Made by a program: the position numbers and the translations under genes. Shown here in pieces: positions 28,324-41,373 of a stretch of DNA of 64,000 nucleotides. The stretch is taken from the NCBI GenBank assembly GCA_965242485.1, contig CBDESM010000003.1, forward strand, positions 1,426,001 through 1,490,000, read 5' to 3'. Numbering within the stretch: position 1 is the first letter of the stretch; each line of letters starts with the position of its first letter. The notes under the pieces are model-generated. The model ran no database searches and was not told the origin of the DNA. It saw nothing but the letters and a program-made list of their open reading frames with translations. The DNA comes from CBDESM01 sp965242485 (lineage in GTDB: Bacteria > Chloroflexota > Dehalococcoidia > Bin125).

Positions 28324-28896
28324 TCAACAGCGGATCGCGCGCAGTTCGGTGACGATGGCGTCCATGGGTCGGTCATGTGCTGCGGTCGGCACCTCGGCGG
28401 CGAGCTGCAACTCGAACGTTAGGGCAACGGTCGGCGCTTTGATCTCCGCGAGCAGGCGGTCGTAGAAACCCTGTCCCATACCGAGCCGTTTGCCGGCCAC
28501 CGTGAAGGCGAGGCCCGGGACCAGCAGCAGATCGGCCGCTGCGGCGCGGATCGGTTCGCAGCGCGCCGGGTCTGGCTCGATCAGGCCGCGATGGCCGGGG
28601 GCGAGATCGTCGAGCGAGGAGACGCGGCGGGTTTCCAGTTCCGTCCCCGCGACGCGCGGGCAGAGCAGCGCCTTGCCTTCACCCAGCGCCGCCCGCGCGA
28701 GGGCCATCGTCCCGACCTCGCCCGGCAGCGCGCCGATGAAGAGGTGGACCGCATCGGCCGCGCGCCATTCGGGCAAAGAAGCCGCCCGCGCGGCGATGGC
28801 GCGCGACCAAACCTCGCGGAGGCGGGCCGGAACGGCGGCGCGGCGGGCCCGGAACCCGCGCCGCAGCGCGCGCTTGGCGGCGCGGACGTCGTCCAT
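28324..28896 (-). CDS. 5-formyltetrahydrofolate cyclo-ligase
   Basis: Converts 5-formyl-THF with ATP to 5,10-methenyl-THF, salvaging folate in the cytoplasm. The 190-aa length is normal. The family signature LVPGLAFT followed by RLGMGQGFYDRLL is at about residues 125-150, and the N-terminus has the typical KRALRRGFRARRAA basic helix. The start is the ATG at 28896, 6 bases behind the stop of the SMP-30 gene. The two small GyrI-like genes follow. Confidence 0.92.
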   Translation of the reverse strand: MDDVRAAKRALRRGFRARRAAVPARLREVWSRAIAARAASLPEWRAADAVHLFIGALPGEVGTMALARAALGEGKALLCPRVAGTELETRRVSSLDDLAPGHRGLIEPDPARCEPIRAAAADLLLVPGLAFTVAGKRLGMGQGFYDRLLAEIKAPTVALTFELQLAAEVPTAAHDRPMDAIVTELRAIRC

Positions 28897-28902
28897 CGGC
28901 GG

Positions 28903-29760
28903 CTAGGGCAGCCCCGCGCCGCTCACCTCGACCTCGAAGGCGCGGATGCGGCCGCTGCGCTCGTCGCCAGGCTGCGGGTTGGACGTGCTCGCTTCGAGCG
29001 AGAACAGCGTCTTGCGCTCGGGGCCGCCGAGCATGCAGGCGTAGACGCCGCGGTCGGGCACGTCGATCCGTTCCAGAATTTCGCCGCCCTCGGCGACCCG
29101 CAGCAGCGCGCCGGGGTTGGTCGGCACCGCGACCCAGATGCAGTTCTCCGCGTCGAGGCAGATGCCGTCCGGCGGCTCGCCGATGTCGGCCCAGACGCGG
29201 CGGTTGGAGAGCGCGCCGTCTTCGGCGACGTCGAACGCGGTCAGCCTGCGAGCGCGCGACTCGCCGATGATCAAGGTCTTCCCGTCCGGCGTGATCACGG
29301 TGCCGTTGGGGAACCAGAGATCGTCGGCCGCGACCGAGGCCTCGCCGTCGGGCGTGACGAATACGAGCGTGGTCGTGCGCGGCGCCGCGCCGGAGCCGGG
29401 CGCGATGTCGAAGCCGAAATTGCCGACGTAGGCGTTGCCGCGCGCATCGACGACCATGTCGTTGCAGTGCCAGGGCGCGTGCGGCGACAGGTCGGCGACC
29501 TCGGTCAGCCCGTCGGGATCGAGCCGAAGCAGGCGGCGGTCGGTCATCGAGACGACGAGCAGGCGCCCGTCGGGCAGGAAGCCGAGGCCGGAGGGCTGGT
29601 TGGGCACCTCGACGATCGTTTCCCGTTCGCCGCCGGGCGAGACGGCGATCACTTCATGCGCGTGCATGTCCGAGAACCAGAGCCGTCCGTCGTCCCCAAC
29701 CCAGCGCGGCCCTTCGGGGAAGACCAGCTGATCGATCACCAAGCGCCCGCTGCGAGCCAT
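28903..29760 (-). CDS. SMP-30/gluconolactonase/LRE family protein
   Basis: A 285-aa six-bladed beta-propeller of the calcium-dependent lactonase family. The first metal residue is in FPEGPRW (Glu near 15), the Asn in NDMVVDARGNAYVGNFG (about 99-115), and the third acidic site in FPNGTVITPDG/EPPDGICLDAEN. No signal peptide is visible, so it is likely cytoplasmic. Members hydrolyse sugar lactones or related esters; the substrate is not known. It sits between pyrK and the folate enzyme gene, 69 bases beyond the pyrK end. Confidence 0.88.
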   Translation of the reverse strand: MARSGRLVIDQLVFPEGPRWVGDDGRLWFSDMHAHEVIAVSPGGERETIVEVPNQPSGLGFLPDGRLLVVSMTDRRLLRLDPDGLTEVADLSPHAPWHCNDMVVDARGNAYVGNFGFDIAPGSGAAPRTTTLVFVTPDGEASVAADDLWFPNGTVITPDGKTLIIGESRARRLTAFDVAEDGALSNRRVWADIGEPPDGICLDAENCIWVAVPTNPGALLRVAEGGEILERIDVPDRGVYACMLGGPERKTLFSLEASTSNPQPGDERSGRIRAFEVEVSGAGLP

Positions 29761-29829
29761 GCCCGCCTCCGTTCCGCGTCCGTTGCACCCGCAGGCTAGC
29801 CGGAACGCGGCCCGCCGCGGGTACTGGCG

Positions 29830-30630
29830 CTAGACGTTGGGGAAGGCGTCAAGCAGATCGAAGCGGGGGCCGTCGGTGCAGCAGAGCTTGACGCCGCGCT
29901 TGGCGAAGACGGCGCAGCCGTAGCAGATGCCGATTCCGCAGGCCATCTCGGTTTCCAGCAACACCTGCACGTTGCGGCGGAAGCCGTCGGCGCGGACGAT
30001 TCGGGCCATGCTGCGGAACATCGGATTGGGGCCGCAGGCGAAGGTCTGATCAGCCCAGCCGAGCTGCTCGGCGAACAGCTCGGTGACGAGTCCGCGATGG
30101 CCGCGGCTGCCGTCCTCGGTCGCGACGAGGTAGTCGATCTGGGGCGGCAGCAGCGCGGCCGGGAACGCGCCGTCGGCATCGGGCGAGCCGTGGCAGAGCA
30201 CGATCGAGCGCTGCGCTGCGGCCGGGCCGGCGAGCTCGGCCTCGGCCAGCGCGACCAGCGGCGCGATGCCGACTCCGCCGGCGACCAGCAGCAGGTTGCG
30301 AGCGCGCCGGCCGACTTCGAAGCCCTTGCCGAGCGGGCCGGTCATCCAGGCCGCGTCGCCCGGCTGCTGCGCCGCCATCTGCTCGGTGACCCGGCCGACG
30401 ATGCGGTAGAGCAGCGCGAACTGGAGTTCGCCATCGCGGCGGCGGAAGCGGTGGTAGGAGAAGGCGCGCGGCAGCAGCGGGTCCAGCGCGTCGCCGGCGG
30501 CGTCGGGCGCGATCATCACGAACTGTCCCGGCTTGGCGTGCTCGGCCAGTTCCGGCGCGGCGTACCAGGTGACGAAGACGCCGGGCGTGATCTCCTCGGT
30601 TTCGAGGACGGCGGCGAGCGCGCGGCGCAC
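29830..30630 (-). CDS. pyrK: Dihydroorotate dehydrogenase electron-transfer subunit
   Basis: Iron-sulfur flavoprotein that passes electrons from dihydroorotate dehydrogenase B to NAD. It has 266 aa with an FAD-binding first half (RAFSYHRF), an NAD-binding GGVGIAPL motif and a C-terminal 2Fe-2S site. Its cysteines are near 231, 236, 239 and 250/251, in CGIGICYGC and KLCC. The GTG start at 30630 lies 3 bases after the carB stop. It closes the pyr operon. The catalytic partner PyrD is not next to it in this window and must be elsewhere. Confidence 0.92.
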   Translation of the reverse strand: MRRALAAVLETEEITPGVFVTWYAAPELAEHAKPGQFVMIAPDAAGDALDPLLPRAFSYHRFRRRDGELQFALLYRIVGRVTEQMAAQQPGDAAWMTGPLGKGFEVGRRARNLLLVAGGVGIAPLVALAEAELAGPAAAQRSIVLCHGSPDADGAFPAALLPPQIDYLVATEDGSRGHRGLVTELFAEQLGWADQTFACGPNPMFRSMARIVRADGFRRNVQVLLETEMACGIGICYGCAVFAKRGVKLCCTDGPRFDLLDAFPNV

Positions 30631-30633
30631 GGC

Positions 30634-33933
<3,300 letters not shown>

Positions 33934-33938
33934 GGCGG

Positions 33939-34402
33939 TCAGAGCGGCAGCTCGAAGCGGGACCTGGGGTTGATCAGCGGCGCCAGCGCGCCGATGGCGG
34001 AGAGGAAGCTCAGCGCGGCCTCGTTGTTCTCGGGCAGGCTGCCGACGATGCGGCGGAAGCCCTGTTGCCGCGCGTGCTCGAGCAGGTACTCGGCCAGCAC
34101 CGTGCCGATCCCGCGGCGGCGGTGCTGCGAGCGCAGCCAGACGCCCAGCGTCGCCGTCTCCCAGCGCTGCGTGTTGAAGTCGAGCGCGCCGAAGCCGACC
34201 GCGCGCCCGTCCGCTTCGGCCAGCCAGACCGCGCCCGTCTCCCCGTGCCGGCTCATCCAGGTTTCCACCTCCTCAACGCTGAGCCGGCGGTCGAAGACGA
34301 CGGGGCTGGGCCCCTCGACGACCTCGTTGATCACGTCCGCGATCGCCGCGGCGTCGCCGGGCCCGGCCCGGCGGTAGTTCGGTTCCTGCTGCTCGGCGTC
34401 GG

Positions 34403-34406
<4 letters not shown>
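33939..34406 (-). CDS. GNAT family N-acetyltransferase inside the pyr operon
   Basis: A 155-aa acetyltransferase of the GNAT fold. The acetyl-CoA site is visible as LGVWLRSQHRRRGIGTVLAE (about 85-104), with the Q/R-x-x-G-x-G type loop RRRGIG, and the final VGSLPENNEAALSFLSAIG helix follows. The ATG at 34406 overlaps the carA stop (ATGA) and carB follows after 5 bases, so it is co-translated with the two synthase subunits. The acceptor substrate is unknown. Its placement hints at modification of a pyrimidine/arginine pathway component, but it may simply be a hitchhiker. Confidence 0.88.
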
Positions 34407-35526
<1,120 letters not shown>

Positions 35527-35530
<4 letters not shown>

Positions 35531-36867
35531 CTCGCCGCCTCTCCATGTACCAGTGCGCCGCGCGAGATCGTCGCCCGCACCGCGCCGCGCAGCTTCCGCC
35601 CGGCCAGCGGCGTGTTGCGCCCGCGCGACGCGAACTCCGACGGATCGACCGTCCATTCCACCTCCGGGTCCAGCAGCACCACGTCGGCGGGCGCGCCCGG
35701 CGCCAGCGTGCCCAGCCCGGCCAGCGACTCGCCGCCGGGCATCGTCCGCGCATCCAGATTCCAGGCCCGCACGGGGCCGATCGTCAGCCGCGCGATCGCG
35801 TCGGCCAGCGGGATCCGGCCAGCGCCGACCAGCGTTCCGACCACGCCCCAGGCTGTCTCGAGCCCGGAGATGCCGAACGCGGCCGCGTCGAACTCGCAGT
35901 CCTTGTCCGGCGCCGCGTGCGGCGCGTGGTCGGTCGCGACGGCGTCGGCGATTCCCGCGGCGAGGGCCTCGATGCAGGTTTCCACGTCCCGCTCCGAGCG
36001 CAGCGGCGGGTTGACCTTGGCCGCCGTGTCGTAGCGCGGCTCCGCGCCGCAGCCGGCGACCGCCGATTCGTCGAGGATCAGGTGGTGCGGCGCGATCTCC
36101 GCGGTCACGCGCAGCCCGCGCGCCTTCGCGTCGGCCACTGCCGCCAGCGACGCTTCGGTCGAGAGATGGCAGCAGTGCAGCGCCGCGCCCGCCTCCTCGG
36201 CCAGCGCGATGTCCCGCTGCACCACCACGGCTTCCGCCGCGGCCGGCTGCCCGCGCAGCCCCAGCCGCGCCGAGACGATCCCGTCGTGCATGACGCCGCC
36301 GGCCGAGATGCCCGGGTCCTCGCAGTGCTCCGCCAGCGGGATGTCGAGATCGGCCAGGTACTGGAAGGCGCGCCGCGCGACGATCGCGTCGGCCACCGCG
36401 TCGCCGTCGTCCGAGACGGCCACGGCGCCGGCGTCGCGCAGGCCCGCGAGCTCGGTCAGATCGCGGCCGGCCCGCCCGACCGTGACGCAGGCGATCGGCA
36501 GCACCCGCGCGTCCGCGCCGGCCGCCGCGTCGAGCACGCCCGTGACCAGCATCGGTGAATCGATCGGCGGCGACGTGTTGGGCATCGTGCAGACCGTCGT
36601 GAAGCCGCCCCGCGCCGCGGCCCGCGCGCCGCTCGCGATCGTCTCCTTGTGCTCCTGCCCCGGTTCGCGCAGGTGCACGTGCAGATCGACGAAGCCCGGC
36701 GCGGCGACGAGCCCGGCCGCGTCGAGCACGTCCGCGCCGGCGGGCGCTTCCAGCTCCGGGCCCAGCTCCGCGACGCGCCCCTCGCGCAGGATCAGGTCGA
36801 GCCGCGCGTCGACGCCGCTGTCGGGGTCGATCACGCGGCCGCCGCGGACGAGCATCGGCGCGGTCAT
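35527..36867 (-). CDS. pyrC: Dihydroorotase (class I)
   Basis: Zinc amidohydrolase closing carbamoyl aspartate to dihydroorotate. It has 446 aa, the longer class I type. Metal ligands His63 and His65 are in DLHVHLREPG, later histidines in EIAPHHL and CHLS, and the catalytic Asp in ATDHAPHA near 317. The ATG at 36867 overlaps the pyrB stop (ATGA). PyrB and class I PyrC often form a complex, and the adjacent, overlapping genes fit this. Confidence 0.96.
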
Positions 36868-37883
36868 TCGCCGCCTCTCGCCAGCAGGAACAGCACCGCC
36901 ATCCGGATCGCCAGCCCGGCCGCGACCTGCGCCTCGATCCGGCTCTGCGCCCCGTGCGCCACCTCCGGCGCGATCTCGACGCCCTCGTTCATCGGGCCCG
37001 GATGCATCACGACCGCGTGCGGCGCGGCCGCGGCGACGCGCTCCGCGGTCAGCTGGTAGCGTCGCGCGTACTCCGCGACCGACGGCAGCAGCGCCCCGCG
37101 GATGCGCTCGCGCTGGATCCGCAGCGCCATCACCGCGTCCGCGCCGCGGATCGCGCGGTCCAAGTCGTGGTCCAGCTCGACCGCCGGCAGCGCCAGCGGA
37201 TGCTCGGACGGCCCCGCCGCCAGCGCGGCCGGGAGCAGCGGGCGCGGCGCGACCAGCGTCACCCGCGCGCCCAGCGTCGTCAGCGCCCAGATGTTGGAGC
37301 GCGCCACCCGCGAGTGCAGCAGGTCGCCCACGATCACCACCCGCCGCCCGTCGAGGCAGCCGAACGCCTCCAGCAGGATCGAGGCGTCGAGCAGCGCCTG
37401 CGTCGGGTGCGCGTGCTGCCCGTCGCCCGCGTTGATCACCCGCGCGTCGATCGTCCGCGCCGCCAGGTAGGGCGCGCCCGAGGCCGGATGCCGCATCACC
37501 ACCACGTCTGCGCCGACCGCGGCCAGCGTCTTCAGCGTGTCGACCAGCGATTCGCCCTTCTCGACCGCGGATCCGGATCCGGTGACGTTGATCACGTCCG
37601 CGCCCAGCACCTTGCCGGCCAGCTCGAACGAGGCCCGCGTCCGCGTCGACGCCTCGTAGAACAGGTTGATCACCGTGACGCCGCGCAGCGCCGGCGTCCG
37701 CGCCACGGGGCGCTCCAAAACCTCCTGCATCGTGCCGGCGACGCGCAGGATTTCCTCGATCTCGTCCCGCGACAGCGAGTCGACGTCGAGCAGGTGCCGC
37801 GCGCGCCACTGCATGCCGGCGGCGATCGGGGCCGGCTCCGCGCGCGGCGCTTCCGGCATCGGGATCACGGGCTCAGCGGGCAT
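36864..37883 (-). CDS. pyrB: Aspartate carbamoyltransferase catalytic subunit
   Basis: Transfers the carbamoyl group to aspartate, the committed step of pyrimidine synthesis. It has 339 aa with an extra Pro/Ala-rich N-terminus of about 24 residues before the conserved fold. The carbamoyl-phosphate motif FYEASTRTRASFE is at 75-87, the HPTQALLD motif near 160, and VMHPGPMNEG near 290. The start overlaps the pyrR end by 11 bases. If the ATG corresponding to residue 24 (MQWRAR) were used, the overlap would vanish, but the longer form keeps translational coupling. Confidence 0.95.
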   Translation of the reverse strand: MPAEPVIPMPEAPRAEPAPIAAGMQWRARHLLDVDSLSRDEIEEILRVAGTMQEVLERPVARTPALRGVTVINLFYEASTRTRASFELAGKVLGADVINVTGSGSAVEKGESLVDTLKTLAAVGADVVVMRHPASGAPYLAARTIDARVINAGDGQHAHPTQALLDASILLEAFGCLDGRRVVIVGDLLHSRVARSNIWALTTLGARVTLVAPRPLLPAALAAGPSEHPLALPAVELDHDLDRAIRGADAVMALRIQRERIRGALLPSVAEYARRYQLTAERVAAAAPHAVVMHPGPMNEGVEIAPEVAHGAQSRIEAQVAAGLAIRMAVLFLLARGGE

Positions 37884-38460
37884 CGCCGCCTCCGATCCCC
37901 GGGATCACCGTCACCGAATCTTCGCCGTCGATCTCTTCCAAGCGGACGCGCACGTCGTCGCCGCGCCGCGTCGGCAGGTTCTTGCCCACGTAATCGGGGC
38001 GGATCGGCAGCTCGCGGTGGCCGCGGTCGACCAGCACCGCCAGCTCGATCGCCGCCGGCCGCCCGTAGTCGATCAGCGCGTCGAGCGCGGCCCGGATCGA
38101 GCGGCCCGTATAGAGCACGTCGTCGGCCAGTACGACGACCGCGCCGTCGATGCCGACCGGGATGCGCGAAGGCTGGATGCGAGCCGCCCCGCGCGAGGCG
38201 AGATCGTCGCGGTAGAGCGAGATGTCGATCGCCCCGGCCGGCAGCTCGCGTCCGTCGATGGCGCGGATCAGGCCCGACAGCCGCTCCGCGATCGGCACGC
38301 CGCGCGTGCGCATGCCGACCAGCACCAGCGGGTCGGGTGCCGGGTGCCGTTCGACGATTTCGTGCGCGATCCGCGTGATCGCGCGGGCGATCGCGCCGCC
38401 GTCCAGCTGGGGCCGCCGCGCCCCGATCGCCGCCGCCCGCAGCGGTTCGACGGCGGTCAC
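37873..38460 (-). CDS. pyrR: Bifunctional pyr operon regulator/uracil phosphoribosyltransferase PyrR
   Basis: RNA-binding regulator that senses UMP/UTP, with uracil phosphoribosyltransferase activity in some species. It has 195 aa, with the PRPP-binding motif VVVLADDVLYTGRS at 108-121 and the PyrR-type start AIARAITRIAHEIVER at 23-38. The start is GTG at 38460, overlapping the stop of a 20-codon leader ORF (GTGA), with no ribosome site of its own. It is the first main gene of the pyr operon and probably represses it through the hairpin at 38531-38548. Confidence 0.94.
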   Translation of the reverse strand: MTAVEPLRAAAIGARRPQLDGGAIARAITRIAHEIVERHPAPDPLVLVGMRTRGVPIAERLSGLIRAIDGRELPAGAIDISLYRDDLASRGAARIQPSRIPVGIDGAVVVLADDVLYTGRSIRAALDALIDYGRPAAIELAVLVDRGHRELPIRPDYVGKNLPTRRGDDVRVRLEEIDGEDSVTVIPGIGGGDAR

Positions 38461-38519
38461 GCGGGAGTCGGCGGAACGGGTCGGAGGATATGGCGGATAC
38501 GCGGAGACGGAACCGGCAT
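38457..38519 (-). CDS. Leader ORF upstream of pyrR (20 aa)
   Basis: ATG at 38519 with AAAGGA 5 bases upstream encodes MPVPSPRIRHILRPVPPTPA and stops at TGA overlapping the pyrR GTG. The strong ribosome site, the exact overlap and the lack of a site before pyrR suggest that ribosomes reach pyrR by finishing this ORF. The PyrR-binding hairpin ends directly before the AAAGGA, so PyrR binding should hide it. The peptide itself probably has no function. This is inferred, not shown. Confidence 0.6.
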   Translation of the reverse strand: MPVPSPRIRHILRPVPPTPA

Positions 38520-38530
38520 GCTCGTCCTTT

Positions 38531-38548
38531 CCGGCCTCACGGGACCGG
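38531..38548 (-). promoter_or_regulatory. PyrR-binding hairpin in the pyr leader
   Basis: On the minus strand the RNA reads CCGGUCCCGUGAGGCCGG: a CCGG/CCGG lower stem, a bulged U, two more C-G pairs and a CGUGA loop. It matches the known PyrR recognition pattern (UCC, variable, G, variable, GAGG in a bulged hairpin). Mycobacterial pyr leaders use the same kind of element for translational repression. It lies immediately before the ribosome site of the leader ORF. Confidence 0.72.
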
Positions 38549-38607
38549 GTTAAAGTCCGCAGCTCGTTCCAGCGAGCCTAATCAGGCGTTTCGATTACGG
38601 CAAATTC

Positions 38608-38811
38608 TCAGCCTGATCCCGCCTGCTGCTCCTGCAATTCCGGGGGCAGCAGGTTGGGAATCCCGTCGATGATCGGGTACTTGAAGCCGAGCGAGCGCGC
38701 GTAGAGGTGGCCCGTGATCACTTCGCCGTCCTCCGCCTCCTCCTCGACGACGAGTTCGAGCGGCTCCCGCGTCACGGGGCAGACCAGGATTTCGACCAGT
38801 TCGCGGCGCAT
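38608..38811 (-). CDS. Trm112-like protein
   Basis: A 67-aa member of the Trm112/UPF0434 family, small zinc-ribbon-like proteins that in other organisms support methyltransferases. The N-terminus LVEILVCPVTREPLEL has one Cys of the usual motif, and the C-terminal GFKYPIIDGIPNLLP is the family hallmark. Only one cysteine is visible, so zinc binding is doubtful. The gene lies 88 bases upstream of the pyr leader ORF on the same strand and diverges from the biotin carrier gene. Confidence 0.85.
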   Translation of the reverse strand: MRRELVEILVCPVTREPLELVVEEEAEDGEVITGHLYARSLGFKYPIIDGIPNLLPPELQEQQAGSG

Positions 38812-38915
38812 GCCGGCAGCCTATCGCGGGCCCCTGCGCGGGGCGTGCGCCATACTGTAGGCGCGCCAACTTCGGCCGGCGACGAACCCGCCGGCGACCC
38901 GGGCAGGAGCGAGCC

Positions 38916-39131
38916 GTGGCCGATGTGAAATCCCCGATGGCCGGAACCATCTTCGAGCTGATCGCCGCCGAGGGCGACCAAGTCGCCGAGGGCGACGAGC
39001 TCGTCATCCTCGAATCGATGAAGATGGAGATCCCGGTCGAGGCCACCGCCGCCGGCGCAGTCTCGAAAGTCCACGTCGAGCAGGGCGATCAAGTCCAAGA
39101 GGACGACGTCCTCGTCACCATCGACGAATAG
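38916..39131 (+). CDS. Biotin carboxyl carrier-like protein (minimal biotinyl domain)
   Basis: A 71-aa protein consisting only of a biotinyl/lipoyl domain. The acceptor motif is ESMKMEI with Lys36, and the paired PMAG and EGD turns are in place. The usual AccB has a Pro/Ala-rich N-terminal half, which is absent here, so this resembles small carrier subunits of acyl-CoA or pyruvate-type carboxylases. The GTG start at 38916 has AGGAG upstream. The biotin carboxylase gene follows after 40 bases, so the two are functional partners. Confidence 0.9.
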   Translation: MADVKSPMAGTIFELIAAEGDQVAEGDELVILESMKMEIPVEATAAGAVSKVHVEQGDQVQEDDVLVTIDE

Positions 39132-39171
39132 CGGCGGCACGCCGGCCGCGCGCGACCGCAGGGCCCTGCCG

Positions 39172-40521
39172 ATGTTCCGCCGCGTCCTGATCGCCAACCG
39201 CGGCGAGATCGCCGCCCGCGTCTCCCGCACCTGCCGCCGGCTCGGCATCGAATCCCACGCCGTCTATTCCGTCGCCGACGCGGACGCGCTGCATGTGCGC
39301 GAGGCCGACGGCGCGACCCACATCGGCGCGGCCCCCGTCGCCGAGTCCTACATCAACGTCGACGCCGTGCTCGACGCGGCCGTCCGCGCCGGCTGCGACG
39401 CCGTCCATCCCGGCTACGGGCTGCTCTCCGAAAACGCCCGCTTCGCCCGAGCCTGCGCCGGGCGCGGCATCGCCTTCATCGGGCCCGAGCCCGGCCATAT
39501 GGAGCTGATGGGCAACAAGGATCGCGCCCGCGCGGCGATGCGCGATCTCGGCGTCCCCGTGATCCCCGGCAGCGGCGGCCCCGTCGCCGACGAAGAGGCG
39601 GAAGCCGCGGCCGAAGCGGTCGGCTACCCGCTGCTGATCAAGGCCTCCTACGGCGGCGGCGGCATCGGCATGGCCGCGGTCGAGCGCCCGCAGCAGTTCC
39701 AGCGCGCCCTCCGCCGCGCCCGCTCCTCGGCCGACCGCGCCTTCGGCTCCGGCGAGGTCTACCTCGAGCGCCGCCTGCAAGCGCCCCACCACATCGAGCT
39801 CCAGATCTTCGGCGACGGCGACGGCGGCGCGATCGTGCTCGGCGACCGCGAATGTTCCGTCCAGCGCCGCCACCAGAAGGTGATCGAAGAAGCGCCGGCC
39901 CCCGCGCCGCAGTTCGACGACGCGGCGCGCGAGCGGCTCTACGCCCAAGTCCGCGAGGCCGTCGCCGGACTCCGCTACGCGAACGCCGGCACCGTCGAGT
40001 GCCTGCTCGACGGCTCCGGCGAGCTCTTCTTCCTCGAAATGAACACCCGCCTCCAAGTCGAGCACCCGGTCACCGAAATGGTCACGGGTCTCGATCTGGT
40101 TGAATGGCAGCTCCGCATCGCCGCCGGCGAACCGCTCGCCGAGCTGGCCGCGGGCGCGCCCGCCGAACCGCGCGGCCACGCGATCGAGGCCCGCCTCTAC
40201 GCCGAGGATCCCGAGACGCTGCTGCCCGCGCCCGGTTCGATCTCCGCCCTCGAAGTGCCCGGCGAGGACTGGCTCCGCCTCGATTCCGGCGTCGACGCGG
40301 GCGATGACGTCCCCCATTTCTACGACCCGCTGATGGCCAAATTGATCGTCCACGGGGAAGATCGCCGCCAAGCCGTCGAGCGGCTCGACGACGCGCTCGG
40401 CCGCGTCCGCATCGAGGGCATCAAGCACAACGTGCCGTTCCTCCGCCGCGTCGTCGCGACCGCCGAGTTCGCCGCCGGCGACTACGACGTCGAGCTCGCC
40501 GAGCGCCTGCTCAAGGGCTGA
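39172..40521 (+). CDS. accC: Biotin carboxylase (acetyl/acyl-CoA carboxylase subunit)
   Basis: ATP-dependent carboxylation of the biotin carrier. It has 449 aa, the normal AccC length. The N-terminal RVLIANRGEIAARV, the ATP-grasp glycine loop KASYGGGGIGM (about 161-171), HHIELQIFGDG and the EMNTRLQVEHPVTE motif (about 287-300) are all present. Together with the carrier gene it provides half of a carboxylase; no carboxyltransferase gene is in view. The substrate (acetyl-, propionyl- or another acyl-CoA) cannot be told. Confidence 0.94.
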   Translation: MFRRVLIANRGEIAARVSRTCRRLGIESHAVYSVADADALHVREADGATHIGAAPVAESYINVDAVLDAAVRAGCDAVHPGYGLLSENARFARACAGRGIAFIGPEPGHMELMGNKDRARAAMRDLGVPVIPGSGGPVADEEAEAAAEAVGYPLLIKASYGGGGIGMAAVERPQQFQRALRRARSSADRAFGSGEVYLERRLQAPHHIELQIFGDGDGGAIVLGDRECSVQRRHQKVIEEAPAPAPQFDDAARERLYAQVREAVAGLRYANAGTVECLLDGSGELFFLEMNTRLQVEHPVTEMVTGLDLVEWQLRIAAGEPLAELAAGAPAEPRGHAIEARLYAEDPETLLPAPGSISALEVPGEDWLRLDSGVDAGDDVPHFYDPLMAKLIVHGEDRRQAVERLDDALGRVRIEGIKHNVPFLRRVVATAEFAAGDYDVELAERLLKG

Positions 40522-40533
40522 GCGGGGGCCGTC

Positions 40534-41373
40534 GTGCAATTCGGGCTGTTCGGCCTCGGCAACGGCATCGCCGACCCGGCCCTGATCGCGCGGGCCGCCG
40601 TCGCCGCCGAACGGTCCGGCCTCGAATCGCTCTGGCTCGGCGAACTGATCGCCCTGCCCTCGCCGCCCACGCCGCTGACCCCGGAACCGCCCGGCACGCC
40701 CTATCTCGATCCGTTCGCCATGCTCGGTTACCTCGCCGCCGCGACGGAGCGGATCAAACTCGGCGCGGGCGTCGTCATCGCGCCCCAGCGCCACCCGCTC
40801 TTCCTCGCCAAGGAGGCGGCGACGGCGGACGTGCTGAGCGGCGGCCGCCTCCTGCTCGGCATCGGCGCCGGCTACCTGCCCGAGCAGTTCGCCGCGCTCG
40901 GCATCCCCTTCGATCAGCGCGGCCCGCGGACCGACGAGGCCATCGACGCGATCCGCGCGCTCTGGGCGCAGCCGCAACCAGCCTTCGCCGGCCGCCATTT
41001 CCGCTTCGACGGCATCGATGCCCATCCCCGCCCGCTGCGGGGCGGCGTCCCGATCATCGTCGGCGGCCACGGCCGCCCCGGCCTCCGCCGTGCCGTGCAG
41101 CGCGGCAATGGCTGGTTCGGCTGGAAGCTCGACCTGGATCAGGCGGCGCGAATCCGCGACCAGCTGCGCGGGATCGCCGGGCAAGTCGAGCGTCCGCCGG
41201 AACTCGGCCGGCTCGAGATCACGATCACGCCGCCGCAGCTGCCGACCGTCGACGAGGTCGGGCAATTCGCCGCGCTCGGCGTCGACCGCCTGCTGCCCGA
41301 ACTGCCGCGGGACGAGGCGGGAATCATGCGGATGATCGAAGAGGTGAGCGAACTCGCCGCGGCTACGAATTGA
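40534..41373 (+). CDS. LLM class flavin-dependent oxidoreductase
   Basis: A 279-aa luciferase-like TIM-barrel protein with GTG start 12 bases after accC. Typical elements are FGLFGLGNGIADPA, AAATERIKLGAGVVIAPQRHP, the LLLGIGAGYLPEQFAALG segment and VPIIVGGHGRPGLRRAVQ. Substrate and cofactor (F420 or FMN) are unknown. It is probably transcribed with the biotin enzymes but need not share their pathway. It converges on the APH-like gene with an 11-base overlap of 3' ends. Confidence 0.88.
   Translation: MQFGLFGLGNGIADPALIARAAVAAERSGLESLWLGELIALPSPPTPLTPEPPGTPYLDPFAMLGYLAAATERIKLGAGVVIAPQRHPLFLAKEAATADVLSGGRLLLGIGAGYLPEQFAALGIPFDQRGPRTDEAIDAIRALWAQPQPAFAGRHFRFDGIDAHPRPLRGGVPIIVGGHGRPGLRRAVQRGNGWFGWKLDLDQAARIRDQLRGIAGQVERPPELGRLEITITPPQLPTVDEVGQFAALGVDRLLPELPRDEAGIMRMIEEVSELAAATN

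Noticed and set aside
39115..41265. 716-codon open frame antisense to accC and the LLM gene
   Set aside because: It mirrors two well-recognised genes and is made of Ala/Gly/Arg/Asp-rich sequence with no family motif; open antisense frames are expected at this GC content.
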